Assembly (NCBI RefSeq): GCF_008123425.1
Contig: NZ_VSSS01000025.1
Coordinates: 1-40,028 of the forward strand
Length of the DNA: 40,028 bases
Direction of reading: 5' to 3'
Source: Bradyrhizobium rifense
GTDB lineage: Bacteria > Pseudomonadota > Alphaproteobacteria > Rhizobiales > Xanthobacteraceae
Shown here: positions 7,454-17,770 of the stretch, piece after piece
How the letters are laid out: each line of letters opens with the position of its first letter
How positions within the stretch are numbered: the first letter of the stretch is position 1
Made by a program: the position numbers and the translations under genes
The notes under the pieces: generated by a model
Told to the model about the DNA's origin: nothing
The model's database searches: none
What the model saw: the letters and a program-made list of their open reading frames with translations, nothing else

Positions 7454-7469
7454 TTGGCCCGCGGGCCAA
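7454..7469. promoter_or_regulatory. Perfect 16-bp palindrome upstream of purQ
   Basis: TTGGCCCGCGGGCCAA is a perfect inverted repeat ending 31 bp before the purQ ATG. It is in the 167-bp gap between divergent corA and purQ. It could be an operator for either gene or a cruciform-prone site. No known regulator is assigned. The symmetry is seen directly; the role is inferred. Confidence 0.45.
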
Positions 7470-7500
7470 CCCGATTCCCACCCTCGTTGGAACCTGAATC

Positions 7501-8202
7501 ATGAAAGCCGCCATCCTCGTCTTTCCCGGAATCAACCGCGAACGCGACATGGCGCGCGCGCTGAGGCTGATCTCGGGCCACGAGCCTGCGATGGTGTGGC
7601 ACGCCGAGACGTCGCTGCCTGCGGGCACCGATCTCGTGGTCGTGCCCGGCGGCTTTTCTTATGGCGATTATCTGCGTTGCGGCGCAATTGCCGCGCGGGC
7701 GCCGGTGATGGACGCGGTGCGCGACTATTCCGCCAAGGGCGGCCTCGTGCTTGGCGTCTGCAACGGTTTCCAGATCCTCTGCGAATCCGGCCTGCTGCCG
7801 GGCGTGCTGATGCGCAATGCGCGGCTGAAATTCATCTGCAAGGACGTGCATCTGCGCGTCGAGCGCTCGGATACGCCGTTCACCCGCGGCTACAATGCCG
7901 GCCAGGTGATCCGCGTGCCGGTCGCGCACGGCGAGGGCAATTACGAAGCGGACGAAGAGACCATCAAGCGCATCGAGGGCGAGGGGCGCGTGCTCTATCG
8001 CTACTGCTCGGCCGACGGCGCGGTCGACGAGAGCCACAACATCAATGGTGCTGCGCATTCGATCGCCGGCCTCGTCAACGACAAGGGCAACGTGCTCGGC
8101 ATGATGCCGCACCCGGAAAACCACGTCGAAGACATCATGGGCTGCACCGATGGTCGCGGTCTGTTCGCAGGCCTCACCGCGCATCTGGAAAAGGCCGCGT
8201 GA
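7501..8202 (+). CDS. purQ: FGAM synthase glutaminase subunit PurQ
   Basis: PurQ, 233 residues, is the class I glutamine amidotransferase subunit that releases ammonia for PurL in FGAM synthesis. The catalytic triad is visible: Cys87 in GVCNGFQ, and His204 and Glu206 in MMPHPENH. The oxyanion strand [11 protein letters not shown] (49-59) is also typical. The ATG at 7501 begins the conserved [17 protein letters not shown]. Because corA separates it from purS, it probably has its own promoter in 7334-7500. Its TGA overlaps the GTG of the downstream TctC-like gene (GTGA, 8199-8202), so translation of the two is probably coupled. Confidence 0.97.
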   Translation: MKAAILVFPGINRERDMARALRLISGHEPAMVWHAETSLPAGTDLVVVPGGFSYGDYLRCGAIAARAPVMDAVRDYSAKGGLVLGVCNGFQILCESGLLPGVLMRNARLKFICKDVHLRVERSDTPFTRGYNAGQVIRVPVAHGEGNYEADEETIKRIEGEGRVLYRYCSADGAVDESHNINGAAHSIAGLVNDKGNVLGMMPHPENHVEDIMGCTDGRGLFAGLTAHLEKAA

Positions 8203-9170
8203 TCTCCTTCGTGGTGAAGCGTGCGCTCGCCGCGTTCGTGGCGTCCTTGTTCGCGACTGCTGCGTTCGCGCAGGACTTTCCAAAACATCCGATCACCATG
8301 ATCGTGCCGTTCGCGGCCGGCGGCACGTCGGACGTGATCGCGCGGACGGTGGCCGAGCAGATGGGCGTGGCGCTCGGACAGTCCATCGTGATCGAGAACG
8401 TTGCCGGCGCCGGCGGCTCGACCGCGCTGGCGCGCGCCTCCCGCGCTGAGCCGGATGGCTACACCATCGCCATCGGCAATGCCGGCACCAATGCGGCGAC
8501 CTACACGATCTATCCCAAGCTGCCGTTCACGCCGGACTCGTTTGCGCCGATCGGCATGGTGGCCAAGACCTTCGGCATCATCGCGCTGCGCAAGGATTTT
8601 CCGGCGAAGGATTTGAAGGAGTTCATCGCCTACGCCAAGGCCAATCCGGGCAAGATCAATCTCGGCCATGCCGGCGTCGGCTCGTCGAACTACCTCATCT
8701 GCAAGAGTTTCGTGACGGCCGCGGGGATCGACGCCACGCTGGTCGGCTATCGCGGCGCATCGCCTGCGCTGACGGATGCGATCGGCGGCCAGATCGACGG
8801 CGTCTGCGATGCGGCGGCTTCCGTCTCGCAGTCGATCAACGAAAAGCTGGTGAGGGGGCTCGTGGTCGGCTCGACGGTGCGGCTCGCCACGCTGCCCGAT
8901 CTGCCGACATCAGCTGAAGCGGGCCTGCCGGAATTCGAGGCGCAGGGCTGGAACGGCCTGTTCGCGCCGAAGGGCACGCCGCCGGGCATCATCGCCAGGC
9001 TGAATGCCGCCGCGCGCACCGCGGTGGAAACCGACGCGGTGAAGAAGCGTTTTGCTGAGCTCTCGACCGTCGCGCCCGATCCCGACGAGCACACGCCCGA
9101 GGTTCTGCAAAAACTCGTGACGCGCGACGTCGAAAAATACCGGAAGATGCTGGCGGACGACGCCAAGTAG
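8199..9170 (+). CDS. TctC/Bug-family periplasmic substrate-binding protein
   Basis: A 323-residue protein of the tripartite tricarboxylate transporter binding-protein (TctC, Bug) family. It has an N-terminal signal peptide ([15 protein letters not shown], cleavage before QDFPKHP). The family motif is [27 protein letters not shown] (about 29-51), and the ligand-carboxylate loop [11 protein letters not shown] is near the middle. The C-terminal [17 protein letters not shown] is characteristic. The GTG start at 8199 overlaps the purQ stop; a GTG at 8211 is an alternative. No TctA or TctB membrane partner lies nearby, which is normal for this strongly expanded orphan family. The ligand is probably a carboxylate and cannot be named. 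Confidence 0.9.
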   Translation: MISFVVKRALAAFVASLFATAAFAQDFPKHPITMIVPFAAGGTSDVIARTVAEQMGVALGQSIVIENVAGAGGSTALARASRAEPDGYTIAIGNAGTNAATYTIYPKLPFTPDSFAPIGMVAKTFGIIALRKDFPAKDLKEFIAYAKANPGKINLGHAGVGSSNYLICKSFVTAAGIDATLVGYRGASPALTDAIGGQIDGVCDAAASVSQSINEKLVRGLVVGSTVRLATLPDLPTSAEAGLPEFEAQGWNGLFAPKGTPPGIIARLNAAARTAVETDAVKKRFAELSTVAPDPDEHTPEVLQKLVTRDVEKYRKMLADDAK

Positions 9171-9218
9171 TAGCGCCCAAGCAATAGTCGCGTTGGGCTG
9201 CGGCCTCGTGAACCTCCA

Positions 9219-9233
9219 TCGCGTCTGACGCGA
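9219..9233. terminator. Short perfect hairpin after the TctC-like gene
   Basis: TCGCGTC-T-GACGCGA is a 7-bp perfect stem with a one-base centre, 48 bp after the TctC-like stop. There is no T-run. It may weakly separate this unit from the downstream TPR gene. The 200-bp gap otherwise holds nothing recognisable. Confidence 0.3.
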
Positions 9234-9370
9234 CTGACTCCTCGTCGCCATCAAGGCGCATGCGTCCGACGTCGCGGATTTTTCGCGGGGAGGGGCAACT
9301 CAAAGTTGTTCCGTCGCGCCGATTGCGATATCAGGAAGCCTGCGCTGTCGTTGTGCTGTTCGGATGTCAC

Positions 9371-10108
9371 ATGCCCGTCGCTTTGGTCGTTCTGCTGCTC
9401 GATATCACGCCGATTTACCACGCCTCGCGCACCGGGCGATTGCGGCCCTGGGCTTTCATCATTCTGCTGGTGCCGATGATGGGTGCGATCGCGTATATCG
9501 CGGTCGAGCTCATTCCCGAATGGTTCTCGAGCCCCGGCGCGCGGCAGGCGCGCCAGCGCGTCGCCAACCGGCTCGATCCGGAGAAGCGCTATCGCGAATT
9601 GTCCGACCGGCTGGCCGGCACCGACACCATCGCCAATCGCGCGGCGCTTGCCGAAGAGTGTACGAAGGTCGGTCGGTTCAGTGAGGCCGAGCAGCACTAT
9701 GACCAAATCCTGTCGCTGCCGATGGGCCACGACCCCATCTATGCCCTGGGGAAGGCGCGAGCGGAATTTTCCGCCAGGCGTCCGGCCGATGCGCTCGCGA
9801 CGCTGGACGATCTCCAGAAGCAATGGCCGGAGTTCGACTCCGCCGACGCGCACCTGTTGTATGCCCGCGCACTCGCCGAGGTCGGTCGGCTCGACGAGGC
9901 GCTCGAGGAATATCACGCCGTCGCCGGCTATTTTCCGGGCGCCGAAGCGCGGGTGCGCTACGGCATGCTGTTGCAAATGGTCGGCCGCACCGCCGAGGCG
10001 CGCCTGGTCTTCAACGAGCTGCTGATCCAGATGCGCCGCGCACCAAAATATCTGCGCGACGCGCAGGCCGAATGGCTCTCGATCGCGGAGAAGCAGATTT
10101 CGGCGTGA
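9371..10108 (+). CDS. Membrane-anchored TPR protein with PLDc_N-like N-terminus
   Basis: A 245-residue protein. The N-terminus has two hydrophobic segments (about 2-13 and 25-46) around the HASRTGRLRPWAFII stretch, which resembles the cardiolipin-synthase N-terminal (PLDc_N) module. From about residue 75 it becomes helical, with tetratricopeptide-like repeats (NRAALAEECTKVGRFSEAEQHY, HLLYARALAEVGRLDEALEEY, RYGMLLQMVGRTAEARLVF). TPRs usually mediate protein-protein contacts. Here they would face the cytoplasm from the inner membrane if topology follows the positive-inside rule. The ATG at 9371 is chosen because sequence upstream does not look membrane-like; its ribosome-binding site is weak. 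No enzymatic motif is seen. Confidence 0.78.
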   Translation: MPVALVVLLLDITPIYHASRTGRLRPWAFIILLVPMMGAIAYIAVELIPEWFSSPGARQARQRVANRLDPEKRYRELSDRLAGTDTIANRAALAEECTKVGRFSEAEQHYDQILSLPMGHDPIYALGKARAEFSARRPADALATLDDLQKQWPEFDSADAHLLYARALAEVGRLDEALEEYHAVAGYFPGAEARVRYGMLLQMVGRTAEARLVFNELLIQMRRAPKYLRDAQAEWLSIAEKQISA

Positions 10109-10115
10109 AGGGGCG

Positions 10116-10577
10116 CTACGGCTTCCGCTTCACCCGCTTGATCGTGCCTGAGAAGGTGAACAGGCGGCGCTCGCCGGCCATCATCTCGCCCCGCAGAAAG
10201 ATCAGCGAGCCGCCGGCGCGGGTGACCTCGCCGGTGCACTCGATCAGCTCGCCCTCGTGCCCCGCATCGAGGAATTCGCAGGCGAAATTGACGGTGACGC
10301 CCTTGCTGTTCAGGGCATTTCGGCCGATCGCGAACAGGCAATAGTCGGCAAACGCCATGAAGCAGCCGCCATGAACGTTCCCGGACCCGTTCAGGTGCTT
10401 CTTTTCGACCCGAAAGGCGCAACGGACGCTGCCATCGGCCTCCAGGCGGTGCCAGAAGGGACCTATATGGTTCTCAAAGCTGTCGCGGATCCAGGTCTGC
10501 CAACCCGTGAATTCCCCCTCGGTGGCGATGTGCAGGTCGGGGCGCTGGGGCGAGGCCGTTTTGGTCAATTCATGCAA
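10116..10577 (-). CDS. PaaI-type hotdog thioesterase
   Basis: A 153-residue hotdog-fold protein of the PaaI/4HBT family. The key block is HLNGSGNVHGGCFMAFADYCLFAIG (residues about 61-85), in which NVHGG is the usual active-site loop and the following Asp is the catalytic acid position. Members hydrolyse acyl-CoA thioesters in the cytosol; the acyl group is not predictable. The start is TTG at 10577. No ATG or GTG is available before the fold begins, and an in-frame stop lies shortly upstream. It is antiparallel between the TPR gene and purL, with only 7 bp between its end and that of the TPR gene. Confidence 0.88.
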   Translation of the reverse strand: MHELTKTASPQRPDLHIATEGEFTGWQTWIRDSFENHIGPFWHRLEADGSVRCAFRVEKKHLNGSGNVHGGCFMAFADYCLFAIGRNALNSKGVTVNFACEFLDAGHEGELIECTGEVTRAGGSLIFLRGEMMAGERRLFTFSGTIKRVKRKP

Positions 10578-10762
10578 GGAAATGGGCCCTTCAATTGCGG
10601 GTCTTCAGCCCTTAAATCCGATCCGTCCGTCCCGTGCAATTCCTGTTCCCGCACCCCCCGGCCGCAAAACGTGGGACAGCGGGAAAATGCGCCATAAAGG
10701 GCTTTTCGTCAGCCCCCGATATTCCTAAGAACGGCCAAACGCCCGCCGAAAGCTCCGAATCC

Positions 10763-12973
<2,211 letters not shown>

Positions 12974-12988
12974 GCCGCCTTCACAAAC

Positions 12989-14179
12989 TCACAGCACCCT
13001 CGTTGCCCCGGGGATTTGGCGCAAGGCGCGCGTCAGCGCCCAACTGAACGAGACTGTCAGCACGAATCCCACTGTCACCTTGACGATCGCTGGCAGGTCA
13101 TAGTCGAACAGCCAGTATTGCAGCCAAAGCGCGATCGGGTAGTGCACCAAAAACATGCCGAAGGCGTCCGCCCGCATCGGATCGAGCAGCTTGGCCGAAC
13201 CCGATTGTTTGAACCTCTGGAAGAAGGCCAGGATAAGAAACATGATGGCCACGCTGAAGACAGCGAAGCAGATGGCATAGAGCCCCTCATACCAGTTCGG
13301 CAGCGGCGACGGGTTTCCCAGTATTTCGCGCTTGATGAAGATCAGTACCCAGAGCAGGCAATACGGAACGATCGCCAAGACCATCCAGTCCCAACTGACC
13401 TTTGCCATCCGGCCGTCAGCCGCGAGCAGTCCACGGTCCATATTCGCGACGCCGATGCCGGCACCGAAAAAGAAGTAGCTCGCATAGAGCATCACGCGCC
13501 CGTGCTGCACCGAGAAGGGCCCGAACTCGAGCCAGCTGCTTGGCCCAAAATACATCAGCCCGGGAACATAGAACGCTGCGGTGACGGCAAGCATGACCGC
13601 GAAGAACACCGCCGGCCGGCGGCGGCCGTGCAGCGACAGGCGATTGATCGGATCGAGCAGGTTGGGTGACAGTCGATGCAGGACGCAGGCAACCACGTCG
13701 AAGGCGAACAGGACCCAGAGGAACCAGATCGGCCCGCTCGGCCACGGGCCCTTCGTGACCATATTCCACCAGTACTCCGAGAAGCCGATCTCGGGATTGT
13801 GCCGGAGCGAGATCGCGTAATAGGCGAGCGGAATGATCGTGAATGCGCAAATCACGAACGGCAGCCCAAGCCGCAGCAGGCGATCTGCCAAATAGCTCCG
13901 CGCTCCCTTGCGGGCGATGCCTGACCACGCAAACAAGCCCGACAGGAAAAAGAACATCGCCATGAAGAAGCTGTCGGTGGCGAGCACGATCATGTCGAAG
14001 CCGAAGAAGAACTTCGGGTCGGTATGACCGAAATAGGTATAGGGGATGACAGCATGGTGCAGCAGCACCACCAGCGTCAGGAAGGTGCGGGCGCGATCGA
14101 GCGACATGTTGCGCGTCTTGCTTTTTGGCGCAGCATGCGCTTCGGCGCCAATCGTCGCTGACTGTGAGATCGTGCTCAT
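12989..14179 (-). CDS. Acyltransferase-3 family membrane protein
   Basis: A 396-residue multi-pass membrane protein of the acyltransferase-3 family (OpgC/NodX/OafA type), with about ten hydrophobic segments. The N-terminal SLDRARTFLTLVVLLHHAVIPY carries the family Arg and the His pair thought to be catalytic. The next segments FFMAMFFFLSGLFAWSGI and GARSYLADRLLRLGLPF are also typical. The C-terminal FGMFLVHYPIALWLQYWLF resembles the last conserved block. These enzymes O-acylate extracellular glycans, lipids or antibiotics at the inner membrane. The acceptor here is unknown and no glycan cluster is adjacent. The ATG at 14179 is the natural start; a 33-residue soluble lead precedes the first helix. 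Confidence 0.88.
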   Translation of the reverse strand: MSTISQSATIGAEAHAAPKSKTRNMSLDRARTFLTLVVLLHHAVIPYTYFGHTDPKFFFGFDMIVLATDSFFMAMFFFLSGLFAWSGIARKGARSYLADRLLRLGLPFVICAFTIIPLAYYAISLRHNPEIGFSEYWWNMVTKGPWPSGPIWFLWVLFAFDVVACVLHRLSPNLLDPINRLSLHGRRRPAVFFAVMLAVTAAFYVPGLMYFGPSSWLEFGPFSVQHGRVMLYASYFFFGAGIGVANMDRGLLAADGRMAKVSWDWMVLAIVPYCLLWVLIFIKREILGNPSPLPNWYEGLYAICFAVFSVAIMFLILAFFQRFKQSGSAKLLDPMRADAFGMFLVHYPIALWLQYWLFDYDLPAIVKVTVGFVLTVSFSWALTRALRQIPGATRVL

Positions 14180-14363
14180 GGCCGCCCCGGTCTAGTTTCC
14201 ATCCCGGCCGGACTCTGCCGCCGGGAACCCGATTCAGCAAGGGTAGTTTGTGCCGCGACAACCTTCCGTCGTGCGTTTAGGAACCAGTTCCGCGCGATGC
14301 GGTTAGCGTTTCCGAAACGGGTGAGGGCCACCGATAGCGGTGGCCGCTGTCGCGGAGCTGGCG

Positions 14364-14537
14364 ATGACAATCTTGAAATGGGCACTGATATTCCTGCTGA
14401 TTTCGATCGTGGCGGGTGTGCTCGGTTTCACCGGCATCTCCGCCGCCTCCGCCGATATCGCCCGCTTCCTGTTCTATATCTTCGTTGTGATCTTCCTGGT
14501 GCTGCTGGTGCTCGGGCTCACGATATTCCGGGCGTAG
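14364..14537 (+). CDS. DUF1328 small membrane protein
   Basis: A 57-residue peptide consisting almost wholly of two hydrophobic helices: [22 protein letters not shown] and [21 protein letters not shown]. They flank a TGISAASAD turn. This matches the DUF1328 (YtjA-like) family of inner-membrane peptides of unknown role, widespread in proteobacteria and often stress-associated. The ATG at 14364 has GGAG seven bases upstream, better than the start at 14340. It is convergent with the S33 hydrolase gene (18-bp gap). Confidence 0.88.
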   Translation: MTILKWALIFLLISIVAGVLGFTGISAASADIARFLFYIFVVIFLVLLVLGLTIFRA

Positions 14538-14555
14538 TGGGCCGCAACGCTGCGC

Positions 14556-15659
14556 TCAATTGCGCGTGAACGGGATGACGCGGGCCACCAGCTCCGCCAG
14601 GAATTCGTCGGGACGATCGAACGGAATGAAATGATCGCCGCCGCGAATCCAGACAAATTCCTTATGCGGGGCCGTGATCTGATTGAAGAGCTGTTCGGCC
14701 GGCCCACCCGGTGTGTTGTAGTCCGCATCGCCCTCGATGAAGATCACCGGGATCGGAAACGCGAGCCCCAGCGCGGCGACGTCGCGCTTGAACATGGGGC
14801 CTTCTCGTCCGCGCAGATATTTTGCGGAGAAGGCCATGCCTTTACGCCAGTTGTACCAGTCCAGCAGCGAAAAATCCGGCATGAAAGGGGGTGGGACGGG
14901 ACCCGCCAACTGGAGGCTCTCGATGGAAGGTAGCCCCAGCGCCTTGCTCCACTTGTCCGCAACCGATCGATTTTGTGGATTGATCAGAGGGCGGGCGACG
15001 ATTGGTGCCAATTCCGCTTGGGCCTCGCTGTTGCCGGCGGACTGCGCCAACGCTTGCAGATGCGCGATCGTGATCTCGAATTGCTTCTCGAACGTCACCC
15101 TGCCGACCACCTGTCCAGTGCCGACATAAGCATAAAACAGATCGGGGCGTTGCTTCACGATGTGAATTCCCAGAAACGAGCCCCAGGAATGCCCGACCAG
15201 GACTATTTTGTCCTTGTGCAGATGTGCCCGCAGGTATTCGACCAGCTCGAGGCCATCCTGAATCATTCGTTCCAGCGTCATGGTTGGCGCGAGCGCGTCT
15301 CCGGCGGCGCCATAGGTGCGGCCGGCGCCGCGCTGGTCCCACTGCACCACGGTGAAATGCTTTTCCCAGGGACGCCAGCCCGACGAAATTGCCAAGGTTG
15401 AGCCTCCGGGCCCACCGTGGACGAACAGGAGAACCGGATTATCCCGATCCTCGCCGCGGATTTGAATCCATTGCTTGATGCCGCCGATATCGACGAACGC
15501 CCCCTCCTGCACGCCGTTGGGGGAGCGGATCGCGAGAGTTTCGGCGGCAACATGCTGGCGATAGGCGCGAAAACCCAGCCCGGCAGCCGCCACGACAATC
15601 AACAGGCCGGCCAATCCCAGCAACGAGACCCCAATCAGTCGTGCGGCCCTGCGCGGCAT
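14556..15659 (-). CDS. Membrane-anchored alpha/beta hydrolase (S33 prolyl-iminopeptidase-like)
   Basis: A 367-residue alpha/beta hydrolase. A single N-terminal hydrophobic helix (LIGVSLLGLAGLLIVVAAAGL, about residues 8-28) should anchor or export it. The catalytic domain shows HGGPGGST (oxyanion loop), DQRGAGRT, the nucleophile elbow GHSWGS, the acid in FIEGDADYNTP and the base in IRGGDHF. HGGPGG plus DQRGAGRS-like motifs are characteristic of peptidase family S33, but relatives also cleave esters and epoxides, so the substrate is uncertain. The ATG at 15659 (MPRRAARL) places basic residues right before the helix. An ATG 18 codons upstream is possible. Confidence 0.88.
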   Translation of the reverse strand: MPRRAARLIGVSLLGLAGLLIVVAAAGLGFRAYRQHVAAETLAIRSPNGVQEGAFVDIGGIKQWIQIRGEDRDNPVLLFVHGGPGGSTLAISSGWRPWEKHFTVVQWDQRGAGRTYGAAGDALAPTMTLERMIQDGLELVEYLRAHLHKDKIVLVGHSWGSFLGIHIVKQRPDLFYAYVGTGQVVGRVTFEKQFEITIAHLQALAQSAGNSEAQAELAPIVARPLINPQNRSVADKWSKALGLPSIESLQLAGPVPPPFMPDFSLLDWYNWRKGMAFSAKYLRGREGPMFKRDVAALGLAFPIPVIFIEGDADYNTPGGPAEQLFNQITAPHKEFVWIRGGDHFIPFDRPDEFLAELVARVIPFTRN

Positions 15660-15726
15660 CTCGTGCCTTGTGTCGACTGGGAGGAGGCGACCTGATGATC
15701 GCCCCGGCGTCACAGCGCCAGTGAGC

Positions 15727-16086
15727 TTAGCCCACTTCCTCGATCTTCACCTTGTCGGGATAGAAGGCGAGATGGCCTGATATCTCCGTCATCGCGGGGA
15801 ACGGCGTCTCGTAGGTCCAGATGGCGTTGTCGAGCGTCTTGCCGTCGGCCTTGATGCTGTAATAGCTGGCGTCCCCCTTGTAGGGGCAGTGGGTGGTGCG
15901 CTCGGTGCGCTCCAGCAGCGCCATGTTGGCATCCGCCCGCGGCACATATTGCACTGCCGGGTATTTGGCCTCTTTCAGCGTCAGCGCCTTGGTGCTCTCG
16001 GCAATCACGATATCACCCGCCGTGACGCGGACGCGCCGGGGGTTTTGGGTGATGGTGATGGGGTGGTCCGGCCCGGGAAGTTTCAT
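15727..16086 (-). CDS. DUF427 domain protein
   Basis: A 119-residue single-domain DUF427 protein. Conserved blocks are VRVTAGDIVIAESTKALTL, YVPRADANMALL, the signature THCPYKGDASYYSI and AIWTYETPFPAMTEISGHLAFYPDKV. The family is a small beta-tent-like fold of unknown biochemical role, common in proteobacteria and actinobacteria. The ATG at 16086 starts at MKLPGPDHPI. It runs in the same direction as the S33 hydrolase gene, 67 bp upstream of it, and is divergent from bolA. No function is assigned. Confidence 0.88.
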   Translation of the reverse strand: MKLPGPDHPITITQNPRRVRVTAGDIVIAESTKALTLKEAKYPAVQYVPRADANMALLERTERTTHCPYKGDASYYSIKADGKTLDNAIWTYETPFPAMTEISGHLAFYPDKVKIEEVG

Positions 16087-16280
16087 GATTTCACGCCTTT
16101 TCGTTCGATCTGCCGCGCGCGGCACTTTGTCGTGCCTTTATCCTGATGGGATCAGGGATATAGTGCCTGAAGGCGTGACGTAGAAGGCCGTTCACGCTAA
16201 GTTTGGCCCTGCCGGTGAGGGGACCCCGGCAAAGCGATTCGACGCCGAGGCTGTAAGCCGACATAAGGAGCAAGACCAGA

Positions 16281-16517
16281 ATGCCCATGGACGCCCACGA
16301 TATCGAGGCGATGATCAAGGCAGCGATCCCCGATGCCGAGGTGACCATCCGTGACCTCGCCGGCGATGGCGACCACTATGCCGCGACCGTGATCTCGGAA
16401 TCCTTCCGCGGCAAGTCCCGCGTCCAGCAGCACCAGATCGTCTACCGGTCCCTGCAGGGCCAGATGGGCGGCGTGCTGCATGCGCTGGCGCTGCAAACCG
16501 GCGTGCCAGGCACTTGA
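16281..16517 (+). CDS. BolA-family protein
   Basis: A 78-residue BolA/IbaG-type protein. The family core is visible as SESFRGKSRVQQHQIVYRSLQG, including the conserved His thought to take part in Fe-S ligation with a CGFS monothiol glutaredoxin. BolA-Grx4 heterodimers traffic [2Fe-2S] clusters and sense iron. The ATG at 16281 has AAGGAG ten bases upstream; a second ATG two codons later is less well spaced. In many alphaproteobacteria bolA sits directly beside grxD. Here the partner-like grxD lies 3.8 kb downstream, beyond ltrA-like and egtBD genes. A short CCTGAT-GGG-ATCAGG dyad (16142-16156) lies in the upstream region. Confidence 0.9.
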   Translation: MPMDAHDIEAMIKAAIPDAEVTIRDLAGDGDHYAATVISESFRGKSRVQQHQIVYRSLQGQMGGVLHALALQTGVPGT

Positions 16518-16552
16518 TAAGTTGCGCCTGACCTGATCACGCGACGGGGACG

Positions 16553-17749
16553 ATGATGGCGGCCGACAATCCGCGCGGCGCGATGTTTCGCGTGATCGTG
16601 CCGAACCAGCCCAGCCGCGTCACCAATGCCGAGCTGTTCTTCGACCTCGTCTTCGTTTTCGCGGTCACCCAGATTTCGCACGCGCTGTTGCACCACTTCA
16701 CGCCGCTTGGCGCGGTCGAGGTCACGCTGCTGTTCCTGGCGGTGTGGTGGGTGTGGGTCTACACCGCCTGGGTCACCAACTGGCTCAACCCCGAGCTGAC
16801 GCCGGTCCGCATCCTGATCTTCCTGATGATGCTCGGCGGCCTCGTGCTGTCGACGACCATCCCGGGCGCGTTCGACGGCCGCGGCCTCTGGTTTGCGGTC
16901 GCCTACGCAACGATGCAGGTCGGACGGACCGCGTTCTGGCTGTTTGCGACCCCGCGCCATCGCACCGCCGTGCGGCACAATGCGATCCGCATCCTGGTCT
17001 GGCTTTGCGGCTCCGCGATCTTCTGGATCCTCGGCGGTCTGGCCCATGGCGAGGAGAGGCTGTGGTTCTGGATCGCGGCGCTGACCATCGAATACGTCTC
17101 GCCCGCGGTGCGCTTTTGGGTGCCGAAGCTGGGCTTCTCGTCGGTGGAGGCCTGGGCGGTCGAGGGCAACCACATGGCCGAGCGCTGCGCCGGCTTCATC
17201 ATCATCGCGCTCGGTGAAGCCGTCGTCGTCAACGGCGCGACCTTCGCAGAATTAGACTGGACCGCGGACAACATCCTGGCCTTCGTCTCGTGCCTTGTCG
17301 GCAGCATCGCGATGTGGTGGGTCTATTTCCACAAGGGTGCCGAGGCTGGCTCCGAGTGGATTTCGAAGAGCGCCGAATCCGGCCGGCTGGCGCGGCTCGC
17401 CTACACCTATCTGCATATGCCGATCGTCGCCGGCATCATCCTGACCGCGGTCTCGGACGAGCTGGTGCTGAAGCACCCGACCGGCCATTCCGATGTCCGC
17501 ACCATCGTCAGCACGATCGGCGGGCCGCTGGTGTTTCTGGTCGGCACCGTCCTGTTCAAGCACGCGATTCGCGGCTTCCTCCAGCTCTCCCACGGCATCG
17601 GCATCATCCTGCTGCTGGCGCTGTGGTGGTTCGCCGCCGATCTCTCGCCTTTATGGCTGTCGGTCGCGACGAGCGTGATCATGATCGTCGTCGCGGTGTG
17701 GGAGTCGGTGTCGCTGGGATCGAAGCCGGAAGAGGCTGAGGAACGCTGA
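16553..17749 (+). CDS. LtrA-like (low temperature requirement A) membrane protein
   Basis: A 398-residue polytopic membrane protein of the LtrA family. The family opening is VTNAELFFDLVFVFAVTQISH (about residues 24-44). It is followed by about ten helices, with conserved WVWVYTAWVTNWL, HMAERCAGFIIIALGEAVV and LAYTYLHMPIVAGI. LtrA was named from a Listeria cold-growth mutant; its molecular activity is not established. ATG codons at 16553 and 16556 are equivalent candidates after GGGGAC. It starts 35 bp after bolA on the same strand and could be cotranscribed with it. Confidence 0.9.
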   Translation: MMAADNPRGAMFRVIVPNQPSRVTNAELFFDLVFVFAVTQISHALLHHFTPLGAVEVTLLFLAVWWVWVYTAWVTNWLNPELTPVRILIFLMMLGGLVLSTTIPGAFDGRGLWFAVAYATMQVGRTAFWLFATPRHRTAVRHNAIRILVWLCGSAIFWILGGLAHGEERLWFWIAALTIEYVSPAVRFWVPKLGFSSVEAWAVEGNHMAERCAGFIIIALGEAVVVNGATFAELDWTADNILAFVSCLVGSIAMWWVYFHKGAEAGSEWISKSAESGRLARLAYTYLHMPIVAGIILTAVSDELVLKHPTGHSDVRTIVSTIGGPLVFLVGTVLFKHAIRGFLQLSHGIGIILLLALWWFAADLSPLWLSVATSVIMIVVAVWESVSLGSKPEEAEER

Positions 17750-17754
17750 AGCGC

Positions 17755-17770
17755 CGGAGTGATTACTCCG
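17755..17770. terminator. Small hairpin between convergent ltrA-like gene and egtD
   Basis: CGGAGT-GATT-ACTCCG is a perfect 6-bp stem with a four-base loop, and it includes the egtD stop codon (17763-17765). The two genes converge with 13 bp between them. The stem is short and has no T-run, so this is a tentative terminator. Confidence 0.3.

Noticed and set aside
8001..9254. Several minus-strand frames opposite purQ and the TctC-like gene
   Set aside because: They have no domain, no start context and no conservation-like features; the plus-strand genes explain the sequence.
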